Assembly: GCA_012295275.1 (NCBI GenBank)
Contig: CM022677.1
Coordinates: forward strand, 27,441,379-27,476,378
Direction of reading: 5' to 3'
Source: Chrysomallon squamiferum
Taxonomy: Eukaryota; Mollusca; Gastropoda; Neomphalida; Peltospiridae
Length of the DNA stretch: 35,000 nucleotides
Shown: positions 33,181-35,000 of the stretch, piece by piece
How positions within the stretch are numbered: position 1 is the first letter of the stretch
Layout: every line of letters begins with the position of its first letter
Position numbers and translations under genes: made by a program
The notes under the pieces: generated by a model
Seen by the model: the letters and a program-made list of their open reading frames with translations, nothing else
Told to the model about the DNA's origin: nothing
The model's database searches: none

Positions 33181-34074
33181 GTCTATATAAAGTGAACAAG
33201 AACAAACATAAGCTACAGTTACTGGACACCTACTTTTCCGAGTAGCCCATCTCCTTGGCGAATCGCAGGAAGGCACCCATGGGGTCAGAGCCTGTGCTGA
33301 GGACGAAGATGAGGGGTGTGATTTTGTTCATGTCCTGGTACAGCTCCTGCAGCCCTACGGGCGGGGACTCGACAAACTGCTGCCCCAGGTTTTCCTTGAC
33401 GAAGTCGTTCACAGCAAACACAGTCTGGAGAAAAAAAAAGAAAAATAATAAAAAAAAGAAAAGAAAAAAATGATAATAAAAAAAAAGGTTATTCTGAAGT
33501 GTTTAAAATTTACAACACTGTTTTGTAGTTATATTCTGTTAGAACAGACAGACTAACTGACTAACAGCCTAAATGACTGTCTGACTAAATTACTGTGTGG
33601 CTGACTGACTTGTCTGACTAAATAACTGTCTGACTAAATGACTGTCTGACTGATTGACTGACTGACTGACTAAATTACTGTATGACTGACTGACTGACTA
33701 AATTACTTCTGACTGACTAAATTACTGTATGACTGACTGACTGACTAAATGACTGTCTGACTGATTGACTGACTGACTGACTAAATTACTGTATGACTGA
33801 CTGACTGACTAAATTACTTCTGACTGATTGACTGACTGACTGACTAAATGACTGTCTGGCTGACTGACTGACTTACCTTCTCCTCACTGAAAGCTTTGAT
33901 AAAAATCAGTTTCTGGAAACTGTTGAGTCGAATATCCCAGTGACCTTTGACTGCTCCTTCATCCTCCTCCTTCTCCTCCTGCTTACCCTCCTCCTGTTTC
34001 TGATGAGGTACGGGAGGTTCGGGTTCAGGAGGTGTGGCCACGTAGTACTCATATTGTTCTGGGTTTACTCGCAC
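23216..34074 (-). CDS. DNAH6: Dynein axonemal heavy chain 6 (C-terminal part, multi-exon, partial)
   Basis: This is the 3' part of a single-headed inner-arm axonemal dynein heavy chain, the ATP-driven motor of motile cilia. Twelve exons with matching phases give about 680 residues, roughly the last sixth of a normal heavy chain of about 4,100 residues. In order they cover the AAA5/AAA6 junction, the AAA6 segment with [10 protein letters not shown] and ISLGQGQGP, the AAA lid with [16 protein letters not shown] and FGPLGWNI, and the Dynein_C domain with [33 protein letters not shown] and the ending [18 protein letters not shown] in the penultimate exon and [11 protein letters not shown] at the end resemble DNAH6 more than DNAH1, 3, 7 or 12; this comparison is from memory. 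The gene enters from the right edge. Two exons are disrupted (25048-25202, and the exon expected at 30.3-30.65 kb), so the copy could be mis-assembled or decaying. Confidence 0.88.
23380..23878. repeat. TG-rich arm followed by CA-rich arm in the last DNAH6 intron
   Basis: From about 23372 to 23570 the plus strand is TG/TATG-rich. From about 23588 to 23877 it is CA-rich, ending in about 65 bp of pure CA. The two arms are complementary in kind and lie head-to-head around an 18-bp centre. Confidence 0.9.
23944..24166 (-). CDS. DNAH6: DNAH6 exon l: penultimate, [11 protein letters not shown]
   Basis: A 223-bp exon of 74 codons plus one G. It begins [20 protein letters not shown], continues [18 protein letters not shown], and ends [35 protein letters not shown] and CPLYKT.ARAG.LSTTG point to DNAH6. 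The acceptor is CACCACAG, with a purine-containing tract, and the donor is GTGAGT. It joins MDKE of the previous exon in phase 0. Confidence 0.94.
24195..24640. repeat. T run and TAA-type triplets in a DNAH6 intron
   Basis: T run 24199-24216, then GAT, TAA and ACA triplets with a pure TAA core at 24301-24345. From 24640 to 25040 a worn repeat of ACATTTTA/TTTTTACTTGACA type motifs is visible. Confidence 0.8.
25048..25202 (-). pseudogene. DNAH6: DNAH6 exon k, with two in-frame stops
   Basis: The splice sites (TTTCCAG acceptor, GAG|GTGAGA donor) and the phase on both sides fit the gene. In the required frame the exon reads GF, stop TGA (25195-25197), LAWQNYVK, stop TAG (25168-25170), then [19 protein letters not shown] and ends [13 protein letters not shown]. 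The family has FLTG..QN...KYN-PID here. A base is missing after GF: the next frame reads LTGMA, the expected residues. Further small deletions between GF and FPID bring the net loss to about nine bases, so the exon still ends in frame. Alternative acceptors inside the exon do not restore the phase. The cause may be assembly indels, a null allele or true decay. Confidence 0.85.
25215..25990. repeat. GTA/GTT/GTG triplet complex with higher-order units
   Basis: Almost pure GTN triplets. GTTGCTTGGTTGTG recurs at about 25308, 25377 and (as GTTGTTTGGTTGTG) 25443. ACCAGAAA plus AGTAATAGTGGTGATAG recurs near 25727 and 25814. GGTTGTGGCAGTAGTAGTAG repeats at 25906-25960. Poly-Val and poly-Thr frames are artefacts. 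Confidence 0.85.
26017..26127. repeat. ACTC/ACCC tetramer array
   Basis: ACTC copies change to ACCC and CACACC copies, ending 11 bp from the donor of DNAH6 exon j. Confidence 0.85.
26138..26384 (-). CDS. DNAH6: DNAH6 exon j: Dynein_C, NSFLNN to SGFFFPQ
   Basis: A 247-bp exon of 82 codons plus one G. It contains [49 protein letters not shown] and [13 protein letters not shown]. The trailing G plus GC of the next exon makes the Gly of the family string FFFPQGF. The acceptor is TTTTACAG and the donor GTGAGT. The exon is clearly GC-richer than the introns around it, as expected of coding DNA. Confidence 0.94.
26405..26745. repeat. TG repeat with a recurring TCAATAATTG motif
   Basis: TG tracts carry three copies of TCAATAATTG.TTGAT at about 26422, 26540 and 26607, each preceded by a GTACACTC or GACTCG type spacer. 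Confidence 0.75.
26805..27190. repeat. A-rich block with AAAT and AATAA repeats
   Basis: GAAT/AAAT, poly(A) at 26846-26866, AAATA pentamers at 26893-26933 and further A-rich DNA up to the donor of exon i. Confidence 0.8.
27202..27288 (-). CDS. DNAH6: DNAH6 exon i: [18 protein letters not shown]
   Basis: An 87-bp exon of 29 codons, phase 0 at both ends. It reads [20 protein letters not shown] then [19 protein letters not shown] is conserved in all axonemal heavy chains. The acceptor is TTTGCAG. The donor AAA|GTAAAA leads straight into an A/T-rich run. Confidence 0.92.
27292..27325. repeat. ATTAGACAGA triplication
   Basis: Three copies of a 10-bp unit directly next to the acceptor of DNAH6 exon i. 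Confidence 0.85.
27399..27690. repeat. 36-bp minisatellite
   Basis: About eight copies of a unit beginning TTTAAAAATAGACAAAATTA and ending AAATTTGATA, nearly identical in the first four copies and worn afterwards. Confidence 0.9.
28005..28320. repeat. TAA and GAA triplet block
   Basis: TAA-type triplets to about 28135, then GAA/AAG-rich triplets 28170-28300, polypurine on the plus strand. Confidence 0.85.
28358..28650 (-). CDS. DNAH6: DNAH6 exon h: Dynein_[11 protein letters not shown]
   Basis: A 293-bp exon in which two bases complete a Gly codon and 97 codons follow. It contains [52 protein letters not shown] and [28 protein letters not shown] is the classic dynein C-terminal motif. The acceptor is ATTTCAG. 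The donor GAG|GTTTGG is weak at positions +3 to +6, so this intron may be inefficiently spliced. The frame is intact. Confidence 0.93.
28655..29560. repeat. AAC, TAA, GAT and ACT triplets across a DNAH6 intron
   Basis: The intron between exons g and h is almost wholly triplet repeats: AAC (28655-28715), TAA (to 28940), GAT (to 29060), ACT (29080-29480) and a pure GAT run at 29508-29549. Confidence 0.85.
29566..29680 (-). CDS. DNAH6: DNAH6 exon g: ITYGGRVTD
   Basis: A 115-bp exon of 38 codons plus one base. It starts [20 protein letters not shown] and ends [17 protein letters not shown] is a conserved dynein string at the start of the C-terminal domain. The acceptor is GTTTCAG and the donor GTTAGT. 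The single trailing G joins GT of the next exon to make Gly. The exon starts in phase 0, so it can join exon e directly only if the intervening exon is a multiple of three or is skipped. Confidence 0.92.
29690..29815. repeat. ACAT tetramer array
   Basis: ACAT copies with ATATAAC and CA interruptions directly upstream (in gene order) of the acceptor of exon g. Confidence 0.85.
30295..30391 (-). pseudogene. DNAH6: Damaged copy A of the expected DNAH6 exon f
   Basis: Family proteins have about 36 residues (a YEFNDSDREC...IPWDALIYITGE type segment) between GWNI and ITYGGRVTD, and an exon for them is due here. Read from a TTTTGCAG acceptor, this copy gives [10 protein letters not shown], a middle QSADVY, then [13 protein letters not shown], followed by a GTCAGT donor. 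SDRD, IPWD and the final TG match the expected spacing, but the middle matches the family only in another frame (LNLQMF). At 97 bp it would break the phase-0 join to exon g. It is one unit of a tandem array of about 255 bp and may be a decayed or mis-assembled exon. Confidence 0.5.
30541..30655 (-). pseudogene. DNAH6: Damaged copy B of the expected DNAH6 exon f
   Basis: This second, partly matching copy lies about 256 bp upstream in gene order from copy A. It reads FNSDRECA (positions 30641 to 30618), an excellent match to the FNDSDRECA type family string. One extra T at 30617 then shifts the frame to LLNLQMFI, another family match. The 3' part dissolves into a TCTC microsatellite before an AG|GTCAGT donor at 30541. 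No clean acceptor precedes it. The 5' half is better preserved here and the 3' half better in copy A. Confidence 0.5.
30981..31081 (-). CDS. DNAH6: DNAH6 exon e: FGPLGWNI segment
   Basis: A 101-bp exon in which two bases complete a Val codon and 33 codons follow. It reads [20 protein letters not shown] then [13 protein letters not shown]. The [16 protein letters not shown] string is diagnostic of the lid after AAA6. The acceptor is GTTTAG and the donor is a strong AAG|GTGAGT at 30980. Two decayed repeats of the donor-side sequence lie in the next intron (30873-30882 and 30943-30952). Confidence 0.92.
31390..31862. repeat. CA, TA, TG and TATG repeat block
   Basis: CA at 31390-31409, TA at 31473-31498, then TG/TATG tetramers for 350 bp up to the donor of DNAH6 exon d. 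A GAT triplet block precedes it at 31150-31215. Confidence 0.9.
31871..32111 (-). CDS. DNAH6: DNAH6 exon d: end of AAA6 and start of the AAA lid
   Basis: A 241-bp exon of 80 codons plus one base. It begins [19 protein letters not shown], continues through [19 protein letters not shown] and [20 protein letters not shown], and ends [16 protein letters not shown] is nearly invariant in axonemal dyneins. The acceptor is TTTCACAG and the donor GTAAGT. The reading frame is open throughout. The downstream intron is a long TATG/TG array. Confidence 0.94.
32200..32660. repeat. ACT/TAG triplets and GATA/GACA tetramers
   Basis: Triplets at 32206-32265, then worn GATA and GACA tetramers up to exon c's donor. 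Confidence 0.85.
32674..32767 (-). CDS. DNAH6: DNAH6 exon c: SLGQGQGP segment
   Basis: A 94-bp exon with one base completing the previous Lys codon and then 31 codons. It reads [20 protein letters not shown] then [11 protein letters not shown]. The acceptor is ATTTCAG and the donor [16 protein letters not shown] and DWVILQ followed by NCHLA in the next exon are hallmark AAA6 strings of axonemal dynein heavy chains. Confidence 0.93.
33130..33178. repeat. TA/CA compound microsatellite
   Basis: TA at 33127-33148 running into CA to 33176. The rest of this intron (32770-33130) is AT-rich with no feature seen. Confidence 0.9.
33234..33424 (-). CDS. DNAH6: DNAH6 exon b: AAA6 core
   Basis: A 191-bp exon that starts in phase 0 and ends two bases into a Lys codon. 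It encodes [20 protein letters not shown], then [12 protein letters not shown] and [14 protein letters not shown], ending [17 protein letters not shown] is the family's degenerate P-loop-like motif of AAA6, which is not expected to hydrolyse ATP. The donor is GTAGGT. Using it rather than the GTGTCC four bases on keeps the reading frame into the next exon ([13 protein letters not shown]). Confidence 0.93.
33540..33872. repeat. TGAC array with CTAAATTACTG interruptions
   Basis: TGAC/TGTC tetramers interrupted about every 30-40 bp by CTAAATTACT or CTAAATGACTG. A block including CTAAATTACTGTATGACTGA and ATTACTTCTGACTGA is repeated at least twice. Confidence 0.85.
33877..34074 (-). CDS. DNAH6: DNAH6 exon a: AAA5-AAA6 junction
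   Basis: This is the most upstream dynein exon in the window: 198 bp, 66 codons, phase 0 at both ends. It is bounded by a TTTCAG acceptor and a GTAAGT donor. It starts [11 protein letters not shown] and ends [15 protein letters not shown], the conserved stretch just before AAA6. Between these lies a low-complexity segment that is proline-rich (PPEPEPPVP) and then Glu/Lys-rich ([14 protein letters not shown]). I take this segment to be a lineage-specific surface loop. The upstream intron is filled by the TAA array at the right edge. Confidence 0.9.
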
Positions 34075-34119
34075 CTGAAACATTACACAAGTTGTGTGAC
34101 TTTTAATATGAGAAGTGAC

Positions 34120-35000
<881 letters not shown>

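Overview
The window looks like a piece of an animal nuclear genome: AT-rich, CpG-poor outside a few patches, packed with microsatellites, and carrying split genes with short exons and GT-AG introns. No bacterial or organellar gene is present. Two genes can be recognised, both on the minus strand: an inhibitory SMAD (Smad6/7 type) and the 3' part of an axonemal dynein heavy chain (DNAH6 type). One vertebrate-like i-SMAD start, intron sizes near 1 kb and two possible tRNA-SINE scraps would fit a lophotrochozoan, perhaps a mollusc. That taxonomic call is weak inference.

Layout, left to right. 1-8005: downstream intron of the SMAD gene, made of AT-rich DNA, GA, TAA and ACT microsatellites, a purine-rich kilobase, a TTTACTAG-type minisatellite (3056-3470) and a decayed array of roughly 80-bp units (6040-7220). 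8006-8077 and 10018-10077: two short SMAD linker exons, separated by an intron with a cluster of CCAAT/ATTGG boxes (8900-9231). 11737-12130: first SMAD coding exon, with the MH1 domain. 12131-12830: its upstream region, with a striking Smad-type composite element at 12788-12815. 13.3-20 kb: intergenic or upstream DNA with many simple repeats and three CpG-rich patches near 14.05, 15.3 and 16.5 kb. 20260-20570: a cluster of CRE-like sites inside a duplicated module. 23216-34074: the last coding exons of DNAH6, running right to left to the stop codon at 23216; the gene continues past the right edge. 34120-35000: a large TAA-type array in a DNAH6 intron.

The SMAD protein would act in the cytoplasm and nucleus to damp BMP/TGF-beta signalling. 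The dynein is an inner-arm motor of motile cilia. The two genes lie head-to-tail about 11 kb apart and no functional link is evident. No MH2 exon of the SMAD was found, so it probably lies beyond the left edge.

Two DNAH6 exons are abnormal as written. The exon at 25048-25202 has two in-frame stops, and the exon expected between 29680 and 30981 is represented only by two damaged tandem copies. The choice between assembly error and real decay cannot be made from this sequence alone.
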